A stretch of 64,000 nt of DNA from Paenibacillus vietnamensis (GTDB lineage Bacteria; Bacillota; Bacilli; Paenibacillales; Paenibacillaceae), in contig NZ_JAHMHW010000004.1 in NCBI RefSeq assembly GCF_020169515.1, positions 62,001-126,000 on the forward strand, read 5' to 3'. The notes under the pieces are model-generated. The model did no database searches, had not been told where the DNA came from, and worked only from the letters and a program-made list of their open reading frames with translations. Both the position numbers and the translations under genes were made by a program. Below are positions 27,133 through 34,892 of this stretch, one piece after another (the stretch's first letter is position 1; every line of letters begins with the position of its first letter).

Positions 27133-27247
27133 GATTCCTTACACCCCTTTAAAATGTTGACAGGTTTCTCGGGAACGTATCGTTTATTTGTAGACATCGT
27201 TCCTTTGTCAAAATGGGGTTTGCTCCGGTTCGACCGGTCGAAAACCA

Positions 27248-27309
27248 TTATTCCTACCTGTTTAGTTGGTTATGGGAGAATCTTACCAGCGCACCCTATG
27301 TTCTGTCAA
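27248..27309 (-). promoter_or_regulatory. Promoter of cysPTW-yezD with candidate CymR operator
   Basis: TTGACA (27304-27309), 18 bases, TAAGAT (27280-27285) on the minus strand. Just after the expected start of transcription lies ACCAACTAAACAGGTAGGAA (part of 27248-27270). It resembles the CCAAT...GGAAT-type operators of the cysteine regulator CymR. The promoter is convincing, the operator tentative. Confidence 0.6.
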
Positions 27310-27360
27310 TACATAATTTCGAAAAAATAATAAGTCTGATAAGAAAGCGTTATACTGCAG

Positions 27361-27414
27361 AAAAATAAAAGCTCCGGCCGGCGGATTCTTAAGAAAGAAT
27401 CTGCCAGCCGGAGC
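27361..27414 (-). terminator. Terminator after dnaI
   Basis: GCTCCGGC...GCCGGAGC-type long hairpin with inner AGATTC/GAATC stem, then TTTTATTTTT on the minus strand. Confidence 0.88.
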
Positions 27415-27423
27415 TAACATTGG

Positions 27424-28380
27424 TTATTTTCGTCCGCGTTTGTTTTCGCCCGTCACCATGACAACCTCAACGTACGGCCTGATCCGGTCCATAATACGCT
27501 GTCCCTTGTGCAGATCGTCGCCGTCTTTGCTCGTGAAGCTGAAATGCTGTTCAAGCGCATCCAGCTCATAATTGGACGTATAAAAGGTCGGCTTCCGCTG
27601 CATACGGTAATTCAAAATCGCACCCAGCACATGATCGCGAACCCACGGATTCAAATTTTCCGCGCCGATGTCGTCAAATATTAAAAGATCCGTTTCTTTC
27701 ATCATGTCGACCGTTTCCTTCAGCTTGCCCGGCTCATGCATCAGAGACTTCAAATCCTCGACGAAGTCGGGCATGTAGACGATCACGCCGGAATATCCGG
27801 CCTTCGCCAGCTCGTGGAGCATATAGCACATAAGGAACGTCTTGCCCGTACCGAAGCGCCCGGCCAAAAATAGACCTTCCTCCTGCAAGCCCTGCTCCTT
27901 CGTCCGGTCGATGTACCGCAGCAGCTGGCCAACCGCCTTCGCGCGCTCCAAATCGTTCGTTAAGATCTCATCCGAAGAATAACCGCGCTGCAGAGCTTTC
28001 TCATCGATATAGAAGCTGCGGATCCGGCTGCGCACCTGCTCCTCCTTCTGGCGCGCGACAAACTTCTTGCACGCGACCTTCCGGTCGTAAAGCTGCGGAT
28101 AACCATACGCCGAATCGCAGCTTATCAGCGTATAATGGCCTTCGAAATCATTCGGGCAATCGTCCAGTCCGGGACAATTAGAGCAGCTTCGGTATTCCTT
28201 CACGTACTGGTAAACACGGCTTAGGTTGATTTTTATCGTATGCTCGTCCAGCTCCGGATATTTGTCCCTCAGCTTGCCGACAAGCGGATCGGCCAGCAGC
28301 TCCGCTAGCTTACGCTCCGCCTGTTCCGTAATGGACCGGCCCGCCGGCCAAGCTTTCAGCATTTCGCCCAACGACTCCAT
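27424..28380 (-). CDS. dnaI: Primosomal protein DnaI (helicase loader)
   Basis: This 318-residue AAA+ ATPase loads the replicative helicase in Bacillota. The N-terminal domain has zinc ligands C66, C69 and H82, with a further C88 and C104 nearby. The C-terminal AAA+ domain has Walker A GRFGTGKT (174-181) and Walker B LLIFDDIG. The family C-terminus with RIMDRIRPY (sensor and arginine region) is intact. It directly follows dnaB, the usual pairing. Confidence 0.95.
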   Translation of the reverse strand: MESLGEMLKAWPAGRSITEQAERKLAELLADPLVGKLRDKYPELDEHTIKINLSRVYQYVKEYRSCSNCPGLDDCPNDFEGHYTLISCDSAYGYPQLYDRKVACKKFVARQKEEQVRSRIRSFYIDEKALQRGYSSDEILTNDLERAKAVGQLLRYIDRTKEQGLQEEGLFLAGRFGTGKTFLMCYMLHELAKAGYSGVIVYMPDFVEDLKSLMHEPGKLKETVDMMKETDLLIFDDIGAENLNPWVRDHVLGAILNYRMQRKPTFYTSNYELDALEQHFSFTSKDGDDLHKGQRIMDRIRPYVEVVMVTGENKRGRK

Positions 28381-28400
28381 TGCCTCTCACCCCGCTTCAT

Positions 28401-29924
28401 TTATTTCCCGTCCAGCTTGCGAGCAAGCTTCAGCAGCTCCTCCAGCTCATCCGCCGAAACAGCCGAGCCGGATGTCCCATCCTGCACAATTGGAATAGAC
28501 GGCTTCCCGGAGCTTCCGCGGCCGCGGGCTCCCCTTCCGGAATAGGTGCCTTTGCCTGCTGCCGGATATCCTTGCGCCGTCTCCTTTCGCCGTTCCTTGT
28601 CCTTCTCGACCTGCATTTGCTCCCTGACGTATAGAACGGCTTTCTCGAACGTATCGATCTGCTTCACAAGCATGTTGGACGCAACGGCTTCGAGAAACGT
28701 TTTTGTTACCCGATGCGCATCATTCATTCCTATTACGTAATGGACCAGCACGTTAATTACCGGCGCCGCAAGCTTATAATTCAAATCGATGCGTTCGAAT
28801 GAGCGCTCGATCCAATCCGGCACCGCGCCGGGAAAAAACCGCTGCAAAAACCGGGTATGCGGCTCGTTGCGCATAAGCATGTTGTACTGCCGGATATCGC
28901 AGCGGCCCTGAAGCCTGCCCGGCACCTGCAAATAATGCTGCTCCAGCACCTCGAATTCCTCGTCCGGCTCTTCCGGACCGCCGGTTTCTTCGTCCGCCGT
29001 CAGCTGCGTTTTTGCTAACGTGCGCTGCCGTTCCTCGTCCCGCTTCTTATCCTGACGGTAAAACTGGTTCGCCCGAAGCTGCAGCTCGTCGACGTTCAAG
29101 ACGCCGCCTTCCCCGAATATGCCGTCCTCGTCCAACAGCCGGCACACATCCGTGACGGTCAGGCTGTACTTATAAGCAACATAATTAATTTGGGCTAGCT
29201 GCCCTTCGTCGCTCCGCAGCCTTTCAATGTACCGCCGGTTGGCCGAGTTGCGCGGAAATCTCAAAATCATTTCGCCGTACGGAATGCCTGCCGTCGCAAG
29301 CGCCGGGCGCGCCGAGGCCTGTCTGGAGGGAGCCACCTCCGTCAGCGCCTGCTCGAACTCATCGTCAACCGACTGCATATTCAGCTTAAATAGCTCGTAG
29401 AAAGGCGTTGAAATATTTTCCTTGTTCAGCTGAGCGCCCGCAAGCTCGTCCGGCTCGACCGCTCCAAACGATTCCCGCAGTGAAATGACCGCATACTTGC
29501 CAACCTTGTCGCGAAGCAGCATCGTCAAATGCATGTTGCGGAAAAACTCGGCCGGCGAAAGCGGCTCTGCCAGCTCGTACTCGTATATGACGTCCGCATT
29601 GTCCGTCAAACCCAGCCTCGAGGTCTGAAGCAAGCCGACCGCTTCCAGCCTCGATGCCTGCTCGATTAAATATTTGCGGCCTTTCTCGTTCATTTCCAGC
29701 CCAAGCCCGAGAAACAGCTTCCGCTGCGGCTCCAAAGACGAATAACCGGAGCAGCCTTCCGCGATGCCATGATACAGCTGCTGATAAAATGCGACGGCAA
29801 AAGCGCCAATCATCGGCTGATAGATTAGCGACAGCATTTTATAGTCAAGACTGCTTAGCGAAAAGTCACGGAATATGTAATAGCGGTGATGCTCCGTAAA
29901 CTGCCATATATTACTGATGCGCAT
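28401..29924 (-). CDS. dnaB: Replication initiation and membrane attachment protein DnaB
   Basis: This 507-residue primosome protein of Bacillota acts with DnaD and DnaI in helicase loading at oriC and restart sites. It is not the helicase called DnaB in E. coli. The N-terminal winged-helix half begins MRISNIWQFTEHHRYYIFRDFSLS. The C-terminal DnaB/DnaD (DDBH2-like) domain contains WIERSFERIDLNYKL and INVLVHYVIG. The last 60 residues are a flexible G/R/S-rich tail. It is co-transcribed with dnaI. Confidence 0.93.
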   Translation of the reverse strand: MRISNIWQFTEHHRYYIFRDFSLSSLDYKMLSLIYQPMIGAFAVAFYQQLYHGIAEGCSGYSSLEPQRKLFLGLGLEMNEKGRKYLIEQASRLEAVGLLQTSRLGLTDNADVIYEYELAEPLSPAEFFRNMHLTMLLRDKVGKYAVISLRESFGAVEPDELAGAQLNKENISTPFYELFKLNMQSVDDEFEQALTEVAPSRQASARPALATAGIPYGEMILRFPRNSANRRYIERLRSDEGQLAQINYVAYKYSLTVTDVCRLLDEDGIFGEGGVLNVDELQLRANQFYRQDKKRDEERQRTLAKTQLTADEETGGPEEPDEEFEVLEQHYLQVPGRLQGRCDIRQYNMLMRNEPHTRFLQRFFPGAVPDWIERSFERIDLNYKLAAPVINVLVHYVIGMNDAHRVTKTFLEAVASNMLVKQIDTFEKAVLYVREQMQVEKDKERRKETAQGYPAAGKGTYSGRGARGRGSSGKPSIPIVQDGTSGSAVSADELEELLKLARKLDGK

Positions 29925-29996
29925 TGCATCGACTCCATCCCTTGCTTTCTCTCTATCATTCTAGCATAAAACATCCTGTTAGGGTCCGGTCGAAAA

Positions 29997-30024
29997 ATAG
30001 AAAAATCCCCCGAATGAGGGATTT
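29997..30024 (-). terminator. Terminator after yuiB
   Basis: AAATCCC...GGGATTTTT on the minus strand, just after the stop codon. Confidence 0.7.
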
Positions 30025-30029
30025 GCATG

Positions 30030-30320
30030 TTAAAACATTTTATAGCCGCCTTTGCGCAGCGCCCGTATCGCCCAGCCGCTCACATAAGCGCCGACGAGCG
30101 CTCCCAATACGGGAACATAATCGACAATTGTGTAATGAGCGAAGTTTTCAATCGAAGCCGTCGCGTTATTGTCCCACGGAGCCCAGATGCCTAGCGGAAT
30201 AAGAACGACAATGAACAAATATATAGGAAACCATGTGGTTTTGAGAAGCATGTTCAAAATAAAGCCTATTCCAAACATCATTACCAGAAACAGCACCGTC
30301 GCTATAATTAATTGAAGCAT
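30030..30320 (-). CDS. yuiB: YuiB-like membrane protein
   Basis: This 96-residue membrane protein has two hydrophobic helices at the N-terminus (LQLIIATVLFLVMMFGIGF and WFPIYLFIVVLIPLGIW) and one more toward the C-terminus. It resembles YuiB of B. subtilis, whose function is unknown. The ATG at 30320 follows AAAGGAGAAG. It lies near NDH-2 and yumC genes, as yuiB does near yumB/yumC in B. subtilis, which supports the call. Confidence 0.75.
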   Translation of the reverse strand: MLQLIIATVLFLVMMFGIGFILNMLLKTTWFPIYLFIVVLIPLGIWAPWDNNATASIENFAHYTIVDYVPVLGALVGAYVSGWAIRALRKGGYKMF

Positions 30321-30485
30321 CCAAACTTCTCCTTTCAGACTCTCGTTTCCTAGTTTAAAGAATGGTGCCCAGGAAGTCAATCGGCGCGGATCAAATGTCA
30401 CAAGACCGCCATTTGCTCCCCATCGCCTCGTTACGATACAATAATTGCAGCATCAAAAAGGAGCTTTGAGAGGAGCATTCAATCA

Positions 30486-31232
30486 ATGAGTGAAGCAGCA
30501 CAAACATTAGAGGGCTGGTATGCCCTGCATGATTTCAGAAGCATCGACTGGACGGCATGGCGCCTGGCCGACGAGAGCGAGCGTACGCGCGCCCTGGACG
30601 AGCTTCAATCGTTCCTGAAGGATTGGGAGCAAACCGGCGAGAGCAAGCAAGGCAGCACAGCCGTTTATTCGATCGTAGGCCAAAAAGCCGATTTCGTCTT
30701 TATGCATCTGCGCGAGACGCTTGAGGAGCTGAACGCTATCGAGACGGCCTTCAACAAAACCTCATTCGCAAGCTTTACATATCCCGTTCATTCGTACGTA
30801 AGCGTCGTCGAGCTGAGCAATTACATGGCCAAACCGGATTCGGATCCGATGGAAAATCCGGAGGTTGTCGCAAGGCTGAAGCCGGCCCTTCCGAAAGCGA
30901 AGCATATTTGCTTCTATCCGATGAACAAGCGCCGCGCAGGCAACGACAACTGGTACATGCTGAGCATGGACGACCGCCGCGCCATGATGCGCAGCCACGG
31001 CATGATCGGACGTTCGTACGCCGGCAAGGTCAAGCAGATCATTACCGGATCCGTCGGCTTCGACAACTGGGAATGGGGAGTGACGCTGTTCGCGGACGAC
31101 GCCCTTCAATTCAAAAAGCTCATCTACGAAATGCGTTTTGACGAGGTCAGCGCGCGCTTCGCGGATTTCGGCGACTTTTACGTCGGCAATATTTTGGACG
31201 GCGACAAATTTACCGCTTTGCTTAAGCTGTAA
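30486..31232 (+). CDS. hemQ: Coproheme decarboxylase HemQ (ChdC)
   Basis: This 248-residue enzyme catalyses the last step of Gram-positive heme synthesis, coproheme to heme b by two oxidative decarboxylations. It is related to chlorite dismutases. The proximal histidine H171 (MRSHGMIG) and catalytic tyrosine Y144 (CFYPMNKRR) are present. It starts 166 bases from yuiB on the opposite strand and has its own GAGGAG site. With ctaA further on it serves the heme supply of the respiratory chain. Confidence 0.95.
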   Translation: MSEAAQTLEGWYALHDFRSIDWTAWRLADESERTRALDELQSFLKDWEQTGESKQGSTAVYSIVGQKADFVFMHLRETLEELNAIETAFNKTSFASFTYPVHSYVSVVELSNYMAKPDSDPMENPEVVARLKPALPKAKHICFYPMNKRRAGNDNWYMLSMDDRRAMMRSHGMIGRSYAGKVKQIITGSVGFDNWEWGVTLFADDALQFKKLIYEMRFDEVSARFADFGDFYVGNILDGDKFTALLKL

Positions 31233-31242
31233 AAACCCCAAT

Positions 31243-31293
31243 AAAAAGGGCTTACGCCCGGGCAGCGATGCTGCACGCGGCGTAAGCCTTTTT
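31243..31293. terminator. Bidirectional terminator after hemQ
   Basis: AAAAAGGGCTTACGCC pairs with GGCGTAAGCCTTTTT around an inner GCAGC/GCTGC hairpin. It serves hemQ and the convergent gene that ends at 31296. Confidence 0.88.
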
Positions 31294-31295
31294 AC

Positions 31296-31562
31296 TTAAT
31301 CTTCCTCTTCCGCTTCGTCCTCTTCCGTAACATGCCGCTTTGCTTCCAAATACTCCTGGGTCGCCTTATCGCGGGCGCGGCTTTTATCCTTGAGCCGCTC
31401 GATAGCGGGCTGAATAAGCAGATCTACTTCCTTTTGCACCGTGTAAGCCAGATCGTAGCGGGTCTGCGATTCCAGAAATGTACCGACTTCCATTAAGGCA
31501 TTGTACCGGTCCAGCTCATCTCTGGTCAGCAGCCCCCGGACTTGAACGCTGCAGTGCCGCAT
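31296..31562 (-). CDS. Small acidic-tailed protein coupled to ndh
   Basis: This 88-residue protein is not recognised. It is mainly helical and charged, with a coiled-coil-like middle (YTVQKEVDLLIQPAIERLKDK) and a tail ending in repeated glutamates (EEDEAEEED). There is no signal or membrane segment. Its ATG overlaps the ndh stop as TAATG, so translation is probably coupled to that of the NADH dehydrogenase. It is a candidate accessory or regulator of NDH-2, by position only. Confidence 0.65.
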   Translation of the reverse strand: MRHCSVQVRGLLTRDELDRYNALMEVGTFLESQTRYDLAYTVQKEVDLLIQPAIERLKDKSRARDKATQEYLEAKRHVTEEDEAEEED

Positions 31563-32755
31563 TACAGGAACTTCCCTTTGCGGAGGACGAGCGGAATGCC
31601 GCCGATAATAAAGAGGTAACGCAGGTCGATCAGCTTCTTCAGCCAAGCAGCCGTACGGCCCTTATATTTCTTGCCGAAGGCGATCCCGATCGCTTCGCCC
31701 TTGCCAAGCGACGCCACGGTGCCTTTGTTGTGGAACGTAAAGCCCTTCAGCGGCTGATTGCGGATCGAAGCCACCAGGTTGTGCGCGCATACGACGCCCT
31801 GCTGCATTGCGATTTGCGCAGTAGGCGGGTAAGGGCGGCCTTCCGGATTAAACATCAGCGAATTGTCGCCGACGATATAGATGTTCTCGTTGCCCGGCGA
31901 ACGAAGGAATTCGTCCACCTTCACGCGGCCGCGCATCGTTTCGAAGCCGGCTTCCTCGATCAGGCGGTTGCCGCGGATGCCGCCGGTCCAAATAACGGTC
32001 GAAGATTTGATTTCCTCGCCTTCGCCTACGATAACGCCTTCCGGCGAGCATTCCTTGATGGCCGTACCGATGCGGAACGTAACGCCCTTCTTCGTCAGGA
32101 CGTCCATGCCGTATTCGACCAGCTCCGGATCAAAGCCAGGCAGCGCAGTAGGAGCTGCTTCGATATTGTAAATTTTTACTAGAGACGGATCAACGTCGAA
32201 TTGCTTGCAAAGCTCCGGGATGCGGTCGGACAGCTCGCCGACGAATTCAATGCCGGTAAAGCCTGCCCCGCCGACAACAAATGTCAGGTAGTCCGTACGG
32301 TGCGGCTCGCGCTTGTAACGCGCGAACTGGTATTCGATATGTTCGCGGATAAGGCGAACCGAGTTAATGCTGCGAATATTCATCGCATACTCGCCAAGGC
32401 CCGGGATGCCGAACGTTTCAGGCTCGCCGCCAAGTCCGATCACGAGATAATCATAGGAAAGCGTGCCGTCCTCGAGGATAACCTTTTTGTCTTGAGGGCG
32501 GATTTGTACGACGGTGGATTTGACGAAATCGATTTTGAACTCATCGATCAGCTTCGAAATGCTGACGCGGGCATTTTCCGGGTTGTCGGTGCCGGCAGCC
32601 GGCATATGCAGATGAGTCGTAATATAATGATAGTCATGTTTATTGACCAAAGTGACGTCGGCTTCATTGTAATTCAATTCCTTTTGCAGGCGCAGGGCAG
32701 TCAAAATGCCTCCGTAACCCGCTCCAAGAATAACAATTTTAGGTATGTTACTCAT
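31562..32755 (-). CDS. ndh: Type II NADH:quinone oxidoreductase (NDH-2)
   Basis: This 397-residue single-subunit flavoenzyme oxidises NADH and reduces menaquinone without pumping protons. The FAD motif is VILGAGYGGILTALRL near the N-terminus and the NADH motif is FVVGGAGFTGIEFVGEL around residue 160. GDNS plus AQIAMQQG bind FAD and quinone. The C-terminus forms the amphipathic membrane-binding helices. It resembles YumB/Ndh of B. subtilis. A Rex site in the promoter indicates induction at high NADH. Confidence 0.93.
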   Translation of the reverse strand: MSNIPKIVILGAGYGGILTALRLQKELNYNEADVTLVNKHDYHYITTHLHMPAAGTDNPENARVSISKLIDEFKIDFVKSTVVQIRPQDKKVILEDGTLSYDYLVIGLGGEPETFGIPGLGEYAMNIRSINSVRLIREHIEYQFARYKREPHRTDYLTFVVGGAGFTGIEFVGELSDRIPELCKQFDVDPSLVKIYNIEAAPTALPGFDPELVEYGMDVLTKKGVTFRIGTAIKECSPEGVIVGEGEEIKSSTVIWTGGIRGNRLIEEAGFETMRGRVKVDEFLRSPGNENIYIVGDNSLMFNPEGRPYPPTAQIAMQQGVVCAHNLVASIRNQPLKGFTFHNKGTVASLGKGEAIGIAFGKKYKGRTAAWLKKLIDLRYLFIIGGIPLVLRKGKFL

Positions 32756-32790
32756 CGAATAATCCCATCCATTCTTCTTGTCTATTTATA

Positions 32791-32808
32791 TTGTGAAATA
32801 TTACACAA
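32791..32808 (-). promoter_or_regulatory. Rex operator upstream of ndh
   Basis: TTGTGAAATATTACACAA matches the Rex consensus TTGTGAA-N4-TTCACAA with one mismatch. It lies 36 bases before the ndh start. Rex leaves DNA when NADH rises. The rest of the 32756-33079 divergent region holds AT-rich promoter sequence and no gene. Confidence 0.85.
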
Positions 32809-33079
32809 GCTGATGCGTAAAATAAGGATTTTATGTTCAGTGTGTCCTGTTGATGCTGTTTTATCTATGAAGCTGCGGCTGTCAGAGGGCGTGAATCGCC
32901 ATCAGAATGCAGCCAGTCCCATGATTAACATACATCAGAATTATTACATAGTTTTCATGAAAAGTTCAAGGGCAAAATGTACGAAATTGTTTAGAAGTCT
33001 ATACAAATTAATCATTTCCTTCTTTTGGCACGTATGCTTATAATGAAAAGGAATCGCCCATATCGCGGAGGTGTCGTCT

Positions 33080-34081
33080 ATGTTCAAACCTGAAACATCG
33101 CTCGATCCAGTCGATCTCGTCATTATCGGGGGAGGCCCCGCCGGCTTGTTCGCCGCTTTCTACGGCGGCATGCGCCAAGCGTCGGTTAAGCTCATCGAGA
33201 GCATGCCGCAGCTGGGCGGACAGCTGGCAGCCCTTTATCCGGAAAAATACATTTATGACGTCGCCGGCTTTCCGAAGGTTACCGCACAGGAATTGGTCGA
33301 CCGCTTGAAGGAGCAGCTTGAGCTTTTCAAGCCGGAAATATGTTTGGAGGAAAAGGTGACGAACGTCGTCAAGCGCGATGAGCGGCTGTTCGAAGTCATG
33401 ACGGACAAATCCGTCCATTACGCGAAAGCCGTCATTATAACGGCAGGCGTCGGGGCTTTTGAGCCCCGCCGTCTGGAACTGCCTGGCGCGGACAAATATG
33501 AGAAAAAAAATCTTCATTATTTCGTTGGGGATTTGCAGCGTTTCAAGGGTCAAAAGGTTCTGGTCAGCGGAGGCGGAGATTCCGCAGTCGATTGGGCGCT
33601 TATGCTCGAGCCGATCGCCGAAAGCGTAACGCTCATTCACCGCCGGGATAAGTTCAGAGCCCATGAGCACAGCGTCGACACGCTGATGAAATCAAAAGTA
33701 CAGATTCTAACCCCTAAAGAAATTACAGCTCTGCACGGGGACGAATTTATTCGTAAAGTAACGTTGAGCGATGTCAAAACAAAGCAAACCGCGGAGCTTG
33801 ACGTAGACGCCGTCATCATCAATTTCGGCTTCGTCTCGTCGCTCGGGCCGATCGCCGACTGGGGCATACGTATCGAGAACGGCTCCATCGCCGTCGATAC
33901 GCGCATGGAAACGAATATCGCCGGCATCTTTGCAGCAGGCGACGTTACGACCTACCCCGGCAAGCTTAAGCTGATTGCCGTCGGCTTCGGGGAGGCCCCT
34001 ACCGCTGTCAACAACGCAAAGGTATATGTCGATCCGGGGGCTAAGCTGTCGCCTGGGCACAGCAGCAATATGAAGCTTTAA
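33080..34081 (+). CDS. yumC: Ferredoxin--NADP+ reductase, thioredoxin-reductase-like (type 2)
   Basis: This 333-residue flavoprotein is of the YumC type and reduces ferredoxin or flavodoxin with NADPH. The FAD motif is [17 protein letters not shown] and the NADPH motif [13 protein letters not shown] is at about residue 160. [13 protein letters not shown] binds the phosphate of NADPH. The CxxC of true thioredoxin reductases is absent, as expected for this class. The ATG at 33080 follows GGAGGTG. It is divergent from ndh. Confidence 0.94.
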   Translation: MFKPETSLDPVDLVIIGGGPAGLFAAFYGGMRQASVKLIESMPQLGGQLAALYPEKYIYDVAGFPKVTAQELVDRLKEQLELFKPEICLEEKVTNVVKRDERLFEVMTDKSVHYAKAVIITAGVGAFEPRRLELPGADKYEKKNLHYFVGDLQRFKGQKVLVSGGGDSAVDWALMLEPIAESVTLIHRRDKFRAHEHSVDTLMKSKVQILTPKEITALHGDEFIRKVTLSDVKTKQTAELDVDAVIINFGFVSSLGPIADWGIRIENGSIAVDTRMETNIAGIFAAGDVTTYPGKLKLIAVGFGEAPTAVNNAKVYVDPGAKLSPGHSSNMKL

Positions 34082-34102
34082 ATGTAACGTGATGCAAAAA
34101 AT

Positions 34103-34194
34103 AAACATAAGGGTATCCCCGTCTGGGCAAAATCATTAACAAACACCTATTGCATCAATATGCAAGGTGAGCCCAGGAGGATACCCTTATGTTT
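34103..34194 (+). repeat. Inverted repeat covering the ribosome site and start of the next gene
   Basis: AAACATAAGGGTATCC (34103-34118) is perfectly complementary to 34179-34194, and TGGGC (34124-34128) to GCCCA (34171-34175). Inside lies a third perfect hairpin TTGCAT-CAAT-ATGCAA (34150-34165). The right arm includes the end of the AGGAGG site and the ATG of the zinc-ribbon gene. The folded RNA would therefore hide its start. Confidence 0.85.
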
Positions 34195-34431
34195 TGTCCG
34201 GTTTGCAATGGAATGCAACTGCTGCAGGAAAGCTGCCCCTCTTGCGGAGGCTCCGTGCAGGATTACGGCCGATCGTCGGATTTTGCAGGTCCGTATGCTC
34301 CTTATGAGCAGATAGAGTTTGATCAACATCAAACCAGCTCCAATATGCAAAATCAATTTGTATGCAAGCATCTCCTGTTTTGCCCTTCTTGCGGGCAAAC
34401 GTCCGAGACAGTAGTCGCAGAGTATGATTAA
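34189..34431 (+). CDS. Small zinc-ribbon protein of unknown function
   Basis: This 80-residue protein has two cysteine knuckles at the N-terminus (C3-x2-C6 and C16-x2-C19). A second set lies near the C-terminus (C59, H61, C65-x2-C68). It probably folds as one or two zinc ribbons joined by a polar linker. I do not know a function for it. The AGGAGG site and ATG lie within the right arm of a long perfect hairpin, so translation may be controlled by RNA structure. It follows yumC by 107 bases. Confidence 0.75.
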   Translation: MFCPVCNGMQLLQESCPSCGGSVQDYGRSSDFAGPYAPYEQIEFDQHQTSSNMQNQFVCKHLLFCPSCGQTSETVVAEYD

Positions 34432-34459
34432 CGATCGCCTTCGTGCGGTTAAGCGGCTG

Positions 34460-34603
34460 TTAAGCGGTTATTTTGTCCGTTTCGGGGTTAAGCCTTCTAC
34501 GCTTCAGTTCCAGCACCAGCATACGGATAAATTCCGGCTCCAGCTCGTATTGAATCGCGGCGTAATAGGTTTCTACAAGCATTTCATCGGATAGTAGTTC
34601 CAT
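34460..34603 (-). CDS. sda: Sporulation histidine kinase inhibitor Sda
   Basis: This 47-residue protein matches Sda, the helical-hairpin inhibitor that blocks sporulation kinases when DNA replication is perturbed. The N-terminal helix LSDEMLVETYYAAIQ and second helix FIRMLVLELKRRRL follow the family pattern, with the short turn between them. The ATG at 34603 is chosen by homology and the AAGGGTG site. The upstream region holds a promoter and a cluster of DnaA boxes, as known for B. subtilis sda. Confidence 0.9.
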   Translation of the reverse strand: MELLSDEMLVETYYAAIQYELEPEFIRMLVLELKRRRLNPETDKITA

Positions 34604-34645
34604 TACTACACACCCTTTCTTCCATCCTTTGGTTACTGCTTTTTC

Positions 34646-34674
34646 ATAGTAGCATAGCCCTATCGGATGGACAA
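34646..34674 (-). promoter_or_regulatory. SigA-type promoter of sda
   Basis: TTGTCC (34669-34674), 17 bases, TACTAT (34646-34651) on the minus strand. Confidence 0.65.
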
Positions 34675-34683
34675 CGGTGCCCC

Positions 34684-34794
34684 TTATACACACCATATTG
34701 TGGATACGATGTTAACAGCATGTGTATATTGTATGCTTTGGGTAGGATTACCAGTATGTATAATGTGGATACACTTATCCACAGGCGTGGATAT
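34684..34794. promoter_or_regulatory. Cluster of DnaA boxes upstream of sda
   Basis: Six 9-mers close to TTATCCACA occur within 111 bases: TTATACACA (34684-34692), TGTGGATAC (34699-34707), TGTGTATAT (34721-34729), TGTGGATAC (34764-34772), the perfect TTATCCACA (34775-34783) and CGTGGATAT (34786-34794). The first lies about ten bases upstream of the sda -35 element. DnaA is known to activate sda in B. subtilis. Confidence 0.85.
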
Positions 34795-34892
34795 CCAAAA
34801 AGCTATAAAAAACTTTAATTGAAATCTATAAATCTATTAAAGGAATATATTGCAAAAGGGTTCTCAAGCGGGGAAAAAGCCCGGTGAAGGGC

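Noticed and set aside
1813..29924. Genomic island between ytxC and dnaI
   Set aside because: No integrase, tRNA, direct repeats or mobile genes. The contents are core metabolic and repair genes with composition like the rest of the window.
33038..33670. 210-residue reading frame antisense to yumC
   Set aside because: Shadow of a well-supported gene, with no ribosome site or family resemblance. Many such antisense frames occur over sdhA, uvrC, ndh and others.
34684..34794. Replication origin
   Set aside because: Several DnaA boxes are present, but dnaA, dnaN and an AT-rich unwinding region are not beside them. The cluster is explained by sda regulation.
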